6,572 nucleotides of DNA from an uncultured Caulobacterales bacterium (GTDB lineage: Bacteria > Pseudomonadota > Alphaproteobacteria > Caulobacterales > Caulobacteraceae): positions 1 through 6,572 of the forward strand of contig CAIUZX010000593.1 of assembly GCA_903903715.1 (NCBI GenBank). The letters run 5' to 3'. The notes under the pieces were generated by a model, which was not told where the DNA came from, did not search any database, and worked only from the letters and a program-made list of their open reading frames with translations. Numbering within the stretch: position 1 is the first letter of the stretch; every line of letters starts with the position of its first letter. The translations under genes were made by a program, and so were the position numbers. Shown here piece by piece: positions 1-5,124 of this stretch.

Positions 1-162
1 GTCGAACTCCCGGAAGGCACGGAAATGGTCATGCCCGGCGACAACGTGTCGATCACGGTGAAGCTGATTGCTCCGATCGCGATGGATGAAGGCTTGCGCT
101 TCGCCATCCGTGAAGGCGGCCGGACCGTCGGCGCGGGCGTTGTGTCCCGCATCGTCGAGTAG
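1..162 (+). CDS. tuf: Elongation factor Tu, C-terminal fragment
   Basis: Frame 1 is open from the first base and encodes 53 residues ending in TAG. The peptide includes VELPEGTEMVMPGDN, then IAMDEGLRFAIREGGRTVGA, and ends in VVSRIVE. This is the conserved end of EF-Tu domain 3, the beta-barrel that contacts aminoacyl-tRNA and EF-Ts. EF-Tu is the cytosolic GTPase that delivers aminoacyl-tRNA to the ribosomal A site. The GTPase domain and the start codon lie outside the window, so only about the last seventh of the protein is visible. Its position upstream of rpsJ matches the common str-S10 arrangement (rpsL-rpsG-fusA-tuf-rpsJ), although here a terminator and an unrelated gene intervene. Whether a second tuf copy exists elsewhere cannot be seen. 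Confidence 0.97.
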   Translation, partial: VELPEGTEMVMPGDNVSITVKLIAPIAMDEGLRFAIREGGRTVGAGVVSRIVE

Positions 163-199
163 GACTTAAAGACCCTTCGCCCTTCCGGGGCGACGCTGG

Positions 200-235
200 A
201 AGGCCCCGCACGCGAAAGCTAGCGGGGCCTTTTTT
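200..235 (+). terminator. Intrinsic terminator after tuf
   Basis: The arms AAGGCCCCGC (200-209) and GCGGGGCCTT (222-231) form a perfect 10-bp GC-rich stem, with a run of six T at 230-235. The 12-base loop could pair further as GC-GAAA-GC (212-219), giving a GNRA-type cap. It lies 38 bases after the tuf stop codon and should end the tuf transcript. A smaller hairpin, TCGCCC / GGGCGA (177-182 / 188-193), lies just before it. Confidence 0.93.
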
Positions 236-331
236 GCGTCTGAAGACCTCCCTCGAAGAATGACCAAACATTAAGTCGTCATGCGGCCCCGCCCGGCCTA
301 GTCTTTCTTCATCAGATCAGGGGAGGCGAAC

Positions 332-1273
332 ATGATGCGCACTGGTGGTTTTATTTTATCCATCACGTTGCTGGCGGCGGCGCCCGCCGCGTTTGCGGAA
401 GACGGGGGTGTCTCCATTCGCAACGCCGTGGCGCGGGTCGAGGTCATACCCGAAGCCCGTAGCGACGTGACGGTTAGCGTGACGCCGGGCAAGAAGGCGC
501 TGCCAACGGTGCAGGTTCGCCGGGAAGGCGGCAGGGTGATCGTGGACGGCGGCCTCGCCCATCGGATCAAGGGCTGCGGCTTCTACGGCTTTGGCGTTAA
601 CATGAGCATGACGGATAACAAGGCCGGACACGCCCCCAAGGCGCGAGCGCACGTCATCGGCGTCGGCAACCTTGGACCGGAGGACATGCCCCACATCGTG
701 GTCCGTACGCCGATGGACGCGTCTGTGGAGGCGGACGGCGCTGTGTTCGGTCAGGTAGGCGCCGCGCACCGACTTGACGTCGCCTTGTCAGGATGCGGCG
801 ACTGGTCCCTGTCCGATGTCGCCGACGCGCTGTCCGTGGCCATGTCGGGCTCGGGCGACGTGAACGGCGGACGGGCAGGGCGGCTGAAGGTGATGGTTTC
901 CGGCTCCGGAGATGTTCATCTGACGCAGATCAGCGGTCCGGCGGATGTCACCACGTCCGGCTCCTCAGACGTGTCACTCGCCTCCAGTGGTCCCCTGAGC
1001 GTCCGTATCGGCGGTTCAAGCGATGTGCGTGTGAAATCGGTCAACGGTTCCATCCACGCTCAGATCTCCGGATCCGGCGACGTGACAGTGGATCAGGGGA
1101 ACGCGCCCGAGGTGCAGGTGTCTGTGGCGGGCTCCGGTGATTTCCGCTTCCGCGGGCAGGCCGGAAGCGTGTCGGCATCAGTCGCAGGCTCGGGCGACAT
1201 CGACATCGCCCACGCCACGGGACCGGTTTCGCAGAGCAAAGCCGGCTCCGGCGATATCCATATTGGCCGGTAG
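332..1273 (+). CDS. Exported GIN-domain (DUF2807-like) repeat protein
   Basis: This 313-residue protein has no known enzymatic role. Residues 1-22 look like a Sec signal peptide: M-M-R, a hydrophobic core FILSITLLAAAPAA, then AFA before E23. There is no lipobox cysteine, so the mature protein is probably periplasmic or exported. From residue 153 to the end, nine motifs of the form [S/A/G]-G-[S/C]-[G/S]-D recur every 18-20 residues. This matches the beta-solenoid pattern of the DUF2807 / 'putative auto-transporter adhesin, head GIN domain' family. Residues 30-150 are less repetitive and may hold the start of the fold. The only two cysteines are C82 (in GCGFYGFG) and C155 (in SGCGDW), and they could form a disulfide. 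ATG 332 is preceded by GGGGAGG at 320-326; ATG 335 is a possible alternative start. No convincing sigma-70 promoter was found in 236-320. Function, perhaps envelope-related, is inferred only from export and family. Confidence 0.85.
   Translation: MMRTGGFILSITLLAAAPAAFAEDGGVSIRNAVARVEVIPEARSDVTVSVTPGKKALPTVQVRREGGRVIVDGGLAHRIKGCGFYGFGVNMSMTDNKAGHAPKARAHVIGVGNLGPEDMPHIVVRTPMDASVEADGAVFGQVGAAHRLDVALSGCGDWSLSDVADALSVAMSGSGDVNGGRAGRLKVMVSGSGDVHLTQISGPADVTTSGSSDVSLASSGPLSVRIGGSSDVRVKSVNGSIHAQISGSGDVTVDQGNAPEVQVSVAGSGDFRFRGQAGSVSASVAGSGDIDIAHATGPVSQSKAGSGDIHIGR
788..1258 (+). repeat. Nine 19-residue solenoid repeats within the GIN protein
   Basis: The motif starts are at residues 153, 172, 190, 209, 227, 246, 266, 285 and 304, with spacings of 19, 18, 19, 18, 19, 20, 19 and 19 residues (about 57 bases). 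The forms in order are SGCGD, SGSGD, SGSGD, SGSSD, GGSSD, SGSGD, AGSGD, AGSGD and AGSGD. The residue after D is hydrophobic in every copy: W, V, V, V, V, V, F, I, I. Codons differ between copies, so this is an old protein-level repeat and not a recent DNA tandem duplication. Confidence 0.88.
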
Positions 1274-1305
1274 GGGAAAAGCTGGGGGCAGGGGCGCAAA
1301 TCGCC

Positions 1306-1334
1306 TTGACGGGGTGGGAATCTCCGCGTATTCA
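1306..1334 (+). promoter_or_regulatory. Candidate sigma-70 promoter of the S10 operon
   Basis: A perfect TTGACG -35 box (1306-1311) is separated by 17 bases from TATTCA (1329-1334), which matches a TATAAT-type -10 in its first three bases. The -35 extends to TTGACGG, as in the housekeeping promoters described for Caulobacter (TTGACGS), but the -10 fits the GCTANAWC form only partly. It begins 33 bases after the GIN gene stop and about 310 bases before rpsJ. A 5-bp inverted repeat, CGCGT / ACGCG (1325-1329 / 1334-1338), overlaps the -10. This is the best promoter seen between the GIN gene and rpsJ, but no start site has been mapped. Confidence 0.55.
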
Positions 1335-1440
1335 CGCGCCTCTGCTTGGACCGGCTGTAGGTTTAACCACCTAGACGCGGTTCGCAAAAACGACTGGACA
1401 TAGCGGACTTTCCGGAAACCCGGCGTCTGCGGGTCTGAAA

Positions 1441-1490
1441 AGCCAGAGGCTTTCGCCGATGTGAAGCGAAGGCCTCTTGGTTGTTTTTGT
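1441..1490 (+). terminator. Terminator-like hairpin in the rpsJ leader (possible attenuator)
   Basis: The left arm 1443-1456 (CCAGAGGCTTTCGC) pairs with 1466-1480 (GCGAAGGCCTCTTGG) over 14 bp, with one U-G wobble (1451/1471) and one bulged T (1477). The loop is nine bases (1457-1465). The stem runs directly into TTGTTTTTGT (1481-1490). Stem plus T-rich tail is the layout of an intrinsic terminator on the plus strand. It may simply end the GIN gene transcript, or it may be an attenuator if the S10 promoter lies upstream of it, as the candidate at 1306-1334 suggests. Confidence 0.62.
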
Positions 1491-1492
1491 GA

Positions 1493-1536
1493 GTCTCGAA
1501 AGCCCAACAAGCAAAGTTGTTGTTTGCGTTCGAGGC
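1493..1536 (+). other. Two-tier stem-loop in the rpsJ leader
   Basis: The outer helix pairs 1493-1500 (GTCTCGAA) with 1529-1536 (TTCGAGGC) over 8 bp, including one T-G wobble. The inner helix pairs CAACAA (1505-1510) with TTGTTG (1517-1522) around the loop GCAAAG. A competing 5-bp pairing, GCAAA (1511-1515) with TTTGC (1523-1527), would open the inner helix. The structure starts three bases after the terminator-like tail. Confidence 0.45.
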
Positions 1537-1544
1537 GCGCTTTG

Positions 1545-1569
1545 GGTCGGACCTGTCCGACCTTCGGTC
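1545..1569 (+). other. Perfect inverted repeat with a competing hairpin before rpsJ
   Basis: GGTCGGAC (1545-1552) and GTCCGACC (1555-1562) are perfect reverse complements, two bases apart. In RNA they would give a 7-bp stem with a four-base loop. The 3' half, GACC (1559-1562), can instead pair with GGTC (1566-1569) across a TTC loop, so the two hairpins exclude each other. The element ends 47 bases before the rpsJ start. It could act as an RNA switch or as a dyad operator in DNA. Confidence 0.45.
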
Positions 1570-1616
1570 TTTGAACTGTCAGCTGCGTGGCGAACGCGCG
1601 AGGGAATTTGAGCGAT

Positions 1617-1925
<309 letters not shown>

Positions 1926-1936
1926 GGAGCGGACCG

Positions 1937-2674
1937 ATGCGTACAGGCGTCCTCGCCAAGAAACTCGGCATGACCCGCTTCTTCGATGAAGCCGGCAATC
2001 ACGTGCCCGTCACCGTCCTTCAGCTCGAAGGCTGTCAGGTGATCGATCATCGGACCGTCGAGCGGGACGGCTATGTCGCCCTGCAGCTCGGCGCCGGCGC
2101 CAAGAAGGCGAAGAACACTTCCAAGGCCGCGCGCGGTCACTTCGCCAAGGCGTCTGTCGAGCCCAAGCGCGTCGTGGCTGAATTCCGTGTCGCCCAGGAC
2201 CAGCTGATCGAAGTTGGCGCTGAAATCACCGCAGACCACTTTATTGTCGGTCAACGCGTGGACATTCAGGGCGTGACCGTCGGTAAGGGCTTCGCCGGCG
2301 CTATCAAGCGCTGGAACTTCGGCGGTCTTCGCGCCACGCACGGCGTCTCGGTGTCCCACCGTTCGCACGGTTCGACTGGCCAGCGTCAGGACCCGGGCAA
2401 GGTGTTCAAGGGCAAGAAGATGGCTGGCCACCTCGGTCAGGAAACCGTCACCACTCAGAACATCCTCGTGTGGCGCATCGATGCTGATCGGGGTCTGATC
2501 CTCGTCCGCGGCGCCGTCCCGGGCCATGAGGGCTCGTACGTCAAGGTCCGCGACGCGGTGAAGGGCGGCATTCCCGCCGACGCGCCGAAACCTGGCGCAT
2601 TCAAGGCGCCGGGCGCGGTCGCCGCGGCTCCGGCCGCTCCGGCGACTACCGAACAAGAAGGGGGCGAAGCGTGA
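1937..2674 (+). CDS. rplC: 50S ribosomal protein L3
   Basis: This 245-residue protein starts MRTGVLAKKLGMTRFF. L3 is an early-assembly protein that binds near the 3' end of 23S rRNA and sends an extension towards the peptidyl transferase centre. The conserved centre is clear: GKGFAGAIKRWNF (116-128), then THGVSVSHRSHGSTGQRQDPG (134-154) and KVFKGKKMAGHLG (155-167). Q151 corresponds to the glutamine that PrmB methylates in E. coli (Q150). The protein is longer than the E. coli form (209 residues) because of an Ala/Pro-rich tail from about residue 213 ending EQEGGEA, a common alphaproteobacterial feature. ATG 1937 has GAGGAG at 1924-1929; the in-frame TTG at 1922 would overlap rpsJ and add five unconserved residues. 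The last four bases overlap the rplD start (GTGA). Confidence 0.97.
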   Translation: MRTGVLAKKLGMTRFFDEAGNHVPVTVLQLEGCQVIDHRTVERDGYVALQLGAGAKKAKNTSKAARGHFAKASVEPKRVVAEFRVAQDQLIEVGAEITADHFIVGQRVDIQGVTVGKGFAGAIKRWNFGGLRATHGVSVSHRSHGSTGQRQDPGKVFKGKKMAGHLGQETVTTQNILVWRIDADRGLILVRGAVPGHEGSYVKVRDAVKGGIPADAPKPGAFKAPGAVAAAPAAPATTEQEGGEA

Positions 2675-3312
2675 AGCTCGACGTCATCACCCTAGACGCC
2701 GCCAAGGCCGGCGAGATCGATTTGTCGGACGACGTGTTCGGCATTTCGGAGATCCGTTCGGACCTCCTGCAGCGCTGCGTCGTGTGGCAGCTCGCCAAGC
2801 GGCGCGCCGGCACGCACAAGATCAAAACCCGCAACGAGGTCGCTCGTACGGGTAAGAAGATGTACAAGCAGAAGGGCACCGGCGGCGCTCGTCACGGCTC
2901 CCGCAAGGCTTCGCAATTCGTCGGCGGCGCCAAGACGCATGGCCCGGTGAACCGCAGCCACGCCTTCGACATGCCCAAGAAGGTCCGCTCGCTGGCCCTG
3001 CGCCACGCCCTGTCGGCAAAGGCCAAGGACGGCTCGCTGGTCGTGCTCGACCACGCCAAACTGGAAGGTCCGAAGACGGCGGCGTTCCGGCTGCAGTTGA
3101 CCAAGCTCGGCCTCAAGAACGCCCTCGTGATCGCCGGTCCCGATGTCGATACGAACCTGAAGCTCGCCGCGCGCAACGTTCCGAATGTCGACGTGCTGCC
3201 GAATGCGGGTCTCAATGTCTATGACGTGCTGCGTCACCACACCCTTGTGCTGACGCGTGACGCTGTCGAAGCCATCGAGGCGCGCTTCGCCGAAACGAAG
3301 GAGGCCGCGTGA
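2671..3312 (+). CDS. rplD: 50S ribosomal protein L4
   Basis: This 213-residue protein uses a GTG start (2671) that overlaps the rplC stop by four bases. AAGGGGG at 2658-2664 is the ribosome binding site, so translation is probably coupled to rplC. L4 binds 23S rRNA domain I, and its extended basic loop lines the narrowest part of the peptide exit tunnel. That loop is visible as TGKKMYKQKGTGGARHGS (60-77) followed by the HGPVNRSHAFDMPKKVR region (90-106). The globular C-terminal part includes LEGPKTAAF, GLKNALVIAG and NVYDVLRHHTLVLTRDAVEAIE. In E. coli, L4 also represses its own operon by binding the S10 leader. Whether it does so here is unknown, since the leader does not obviously resemble the E. 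coli one. Confidence 0.97.
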   Translation: MKLDVITLDAAKAGEIDLSDDVFGISEIRSDLLQRCVVWQLAKRRAGTHKIKTRNEVARTGKKMYKQKGTGGARHGSRKASQFVGGAKTHGPVNRSHAFDMPKKVRSLALRHALSAKAKDGSLVVLDHAKLEGPKTAAFRLQLTKLGLKNALVIAGPDVDTNLKLAARNVPNVDVLPNAGLNVYDVLRHHTLVLTRDAVEAIEARFAETKEAA

Positions 3313-3608
3313 TGGTCGCAACGCCCCGCCACTACGACACCATTCTGTCGCCGCACATCACCGAAAAAGCGACCCTGCTGTCTGAGCAGAACAAGGTTGT
3401 TTTCAAGGTTGCGCTGGACGCCACCAAGGACGAGATCGCCTCGGCCGTCGAAGAGCTGTTCAAGGTCAACGTGTTGAAGGTCAACACGGTCGTGACCAAG
3501 GGCAAGGCGAAGCGGTTCCGCGGGATCGCCGGACGCCGCTCCGACGTCAAGAAGGCGATCGTGACACTCGCCGCCGGTCAGTCAATTGACGTGACGACCG
3601 GGCTCTAG
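3312..3608 (+). CDS. rplW: 50S ribosomal protein L23
   Basis: This 98-residue protein starts MVATPRHYDTILSPHITEKA. L23 sits at the exit of the peptide tunnel, where it is the docking site for trigger factor and SRP. The glutamate that contacts trigger factor in E. coli (E18) is kept at position 18 in HITEKA. The family signature LFKVNVLKVNTVVTKGKAKR is followed by GRRSDVKKAIVTL. ATG 3312 shares one base with the rplD stop (TGATG) and has a strong AAGGAGG at 3298-3304, seven bases upstream. The in-frame GTG at 3309 is only four bases from that site and would add one residue, so ATG is preferred. Confidence 0.96.
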   Translation: MVATPRHYDTILSPHITEKATLLSEQNKVVFKVALDATKDEIASAVEELFKVNVLKVNTVVTKGKAKRFRGIAGRRSDVKKAIVTLAAGQSIDVTTGL

Positions 3609-3619
3609 GGGAAGAGATC

Positions 3620-4456
3620 ATGGCGCTCAAACACTTTAATCCGACGTCTCCCGGCCGCCGTGGCCTGGTCCTCGTGGACCGGTCCGAGCTGCACAAGGGT
3701 CGCCCCGAGAAGACCCTTGTCGAGGGCCTGACCGGCAAGGGCGGTCGCTCGAACAACGGTCGCATCACAGTGCGGTTCCGCGGCGGTGGCGCAAAGCGCC
3801 TCTATCGCCTGGTGGACTTCAAGCGCCGCAAGTGGAACGTTCCGGCCACCGTTGAGCGGCTGGAATACGACCCGAACCGCACCGCCTTCATCGCTTTGGT
3901 GAAGTATGCGGACGGGGAGCTGTCCTACATCATCGCGCCGCAGCGCCTTCAGCCGGGTGACGAGATCATCGCCGGCGACAAGGTGGACGTGAAGCCCGGC
4001 AACTGCATGCCGCTTCGGTCTATGCCGATCGGTACGATCATTCACAATATCGAACTGAAGCCCGGCAAGGGCGCGCAGATTGCGCGTTCCGCTGGCGCCT
4101 ACGCTCAGCTTGTCGGCCGTGACGCCGGTTACGCCCAGATCCGTCTGGGGTCCGGCGAGCTGCGGATGGTTCTGGACAACTGCCTCGCCACGGTCGGCGC
4201 GGTGTCCAACCAGGACCACATGAACCAGAGCCTCGGCAAGGCGGGTCGTGTTCGTCACAAGGGCTTCCGTCCGCACGTTCGCGGCGTCGCCATGAACCCG
4301 ATCGACCACCCGCACGGGGGCGGTGAAGGTAAGACCAGCGGCGGCCGTCACCCGGTCACGCCGTGGGGCAAGCCGACCAAGGGCCGCAAGACCCGCTCCA
4401 ACAAGACGACGGATAAATTCATCATCCGTTCGCGCCACCTGAAGAAGGCTCGCTAA
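3620..4456 (+). CDS. rplB: 50S ribosomal protein L2
   Basis: This 278-residue protein (E. coli 273) starts MALKHFNPTSPGRRG. L2 is needed for subunit association and for organising the peptidyl transferase region. Landmarks are NNGRITVRFRGGG (45-57), VERLEYDPNRTA (78-89), KPGKGAQIARSAG (147-159) and MNPIDHPHGGGEG (225-237). H230 is the histidine equivalent to E. coli H229 (mature numbering), implicated in peptidyl transfer. The tail HPVTPWG...KGRKTRSNKTTDKFI is intact. The start is set by GGGGAAGAG at 3608-3616, which overlaps the last base of the rplW stop codon. Confidence 0.98.
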   Translation: MALKHFNPTSPGRRGLVLVDRSELHKGRPEKTLVEGLTGKGGRSNNGRITVRFRGGGAKRLYRLVDFKRRKWNVPATVERLEYDPNRTAFIALVKYADGELSYIIAPQRLQPGDEIIAGDKVDVKPGNCMPLRSMPIGTIIHNIELKPGKGAQIARSAGAYAQLVGRDAGYAQIRLGSGELRMVLDNCLATVGAVSNQDHMNQSLGKAGRVRHKGFRPHVRGVAMNPIDHPHGGGEGKTSGGRHPVTPWGKPTKGRKTRSNKTTDKFIIRSRHLKKAR

Positions 4457-4459
4457 ACG

Positions 4460-4738
4460 ATGACCCGCTCCGTATGGAAAGGCCCGTTCGTCGACGGTTA
4501 TCTGCTCCGCAAGGCGGAAGCCGCACAGTCGGGCGGACGCAAGGACGTGATCAAGACCTGGTCGCGCCGGTCCACCATCATGCCTCAGTTCGTCGGTCTG
4601 CAGTTCGGCGTCTACAATGGCCAGAAGCATATTCCGGTCACGGTCAACGAGGACATGGTCGGCCACAAGTTCGGTGAGTTCTCGCCCACCCGGACCTTCT
4701 ACGGCCACGCCGCCGACAAGAAGGCGAAGAGGAAGTAG
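4460..4738 (+). CDS. rpsS: 30S ribosomal protein S19
   Basis: This 92-residue protein matches the family length (E. coli 92). It starts MTRSVWKGPFVDGYLL and carries KTWSRRSTIMPQFVGLQFGV (32-51), then the NGQKHIPVTVNEDMVGHKFGEFSPTR region (53-78). S19 forms a complex with S13 in the 30S head and contributes to the bridge to the 50S subunit close to the A-site tRNA. It starts three bases after the rplB stop. The ribosome binding site GAAGAAGG (4441-4448) lies inside the end of rplB, so the two genes are probably translated in a coupled way. Nothing unusual is seen. Confidence 0.98.
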   Translation: MTRSVWKGPFVDGYLLRKAEAAQSGGRKDVIKTWSRRSTIMPQFVGLQFGVYNGQKHIPVTVNEDMVGHKFGEFSPTRTFYGHAADKKAKRK

Positions 4739-4740
4739 TC

Positions 4741-5124
4741 ATGGGCAAGACCGCCAATCCCCGTCGCGTTGCGACCAACGAAGCCCGCGCCAAGATCGTC
4801 AATCTGCGCACGAGCCCTCGCAAGCTGAACCTGGTCGCCCAGTCGATCCGGGGTCTGCCTGTGCAGCGTGCGCTGAACGAGCTTGAGTTTTCCCCCAAGC
4901 GTATCGCCAAGGACGTCCGCAAGGCGCTCTATTCGGCGGTGTCGAATGCGGAAAACAACCACAACCTCGACATCGACAATCTGGTCGTCGCCGAAGCCTT
5001 TGTGGGCAAGAACATCCTGATGAAGCGTTTCGCCGCCCGCGCTCGCGGACGCGGCGTGCGCATCGAGAAATTCTTCTCCGAGATCACCATCGTGGTCCGC
5101 GAACTTGGGCAGGAGGCGGCCTGA
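4741..5124 (+). CDS. rplV: 50S ribosomal protein L22
   Basis: This 127-residue protein carries the family signature TSPRKLNLVAQSIRG (24-38) and RALNELEFSPKRIAKDV (43-59). The tunnel-reaching beta-hairpin falls around residues 88-107 (VGKNILMKRFAARARGRG), leading into VRIEKFFSEITIVV. L22 binds all domains of 23S rRNA, and its hairpin lines the exit tunnel next to L4. Changes in this hairpin can give macrolide resistance in other bacteria; none is evident here by eye. The gene starts two bases after the rpsS stop, with GAGG at 4729-4732, and its stop shares one base with the rpsC start. It is longer than E. coli L22 (110 residues), mainly at the N-terminus. Confidence 0.97.
   Translation: MGKTANPRRVATNEARAKIVNLRTSPRKLNLVAQSIRGLPVQRALNELEFSPKRIAKDVRKALYSAVSNAENNHNLDIDNLVVAEAFVGKNILMKRFAARARGRGVRIEKFFSEITIVVRELGQEAA

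Larger units (their letters stand above)
1340..1616 (+). promoter_or_regulatory. Structured 5' leader of the S10 operon
   Basis: The non-coding stretch between the GIN gene and rpsJ is 343 bases long. No credible gene was found in it on either strand. Downstream of the candidate promoter it holds a small hairpin (ACCCG / CGGGT, 1418-1422 / 1430-1434), a long terminator-like hairpin (1441-1490), a two-tier stem-loop (1493-1536), a perfect 8-base inverted repeat with an alternative partner (1545-1569), and GAGGGAA (1600-1606) as the rpsJ ribosome binding site. S10 operons are commonly feedback-controlled through their leader; in E. coli the effector is L4. This leader would be a place for similar control, but I did not recognise an E. 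coli-type L4 site, so the regulatory role is inferred from structure and position only. Confidence 0.5.

Noticed and set aside
271..301. TTAAG and CCTAG elements upstream of the GIN gene as a promoter or CtrA site
   Set aside because: Only a half-site resemblance is present. The second TTAA of a CtrA box is missing, and no good -35/-10 pair was found.
1346..1376. Second promoter-like pair TTGGAC (1346-1351) and CTAGAC (1371-1376)
   Set aside because: The spacing is 19 bases and the -10 match is poor. It is weaker than the TTGACG candidate just upstream, so it is not listed as a promoter.
1491..1495. GAGTC as a CcrM (GANTC) methylation site in the leader
   Set aside because: A single five-base site is expected by chance and shows no functional arrangement here.
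1587..1616. Longer S10 start at GTG 1587
   Set aside because: The added residues are not part of the S10 family, and ATG 1617 gives the normal N-terminus with a usable ribosome binding site.
3605..4708. Long minus-strand open frame of 367 codons opposite rplB and rpsS
   Set aside because: It is opposite two complete, well-recognised ribosomal genes and its translation resembles no known protein. Long antisense frames are typical of GC-rich coding DNA.
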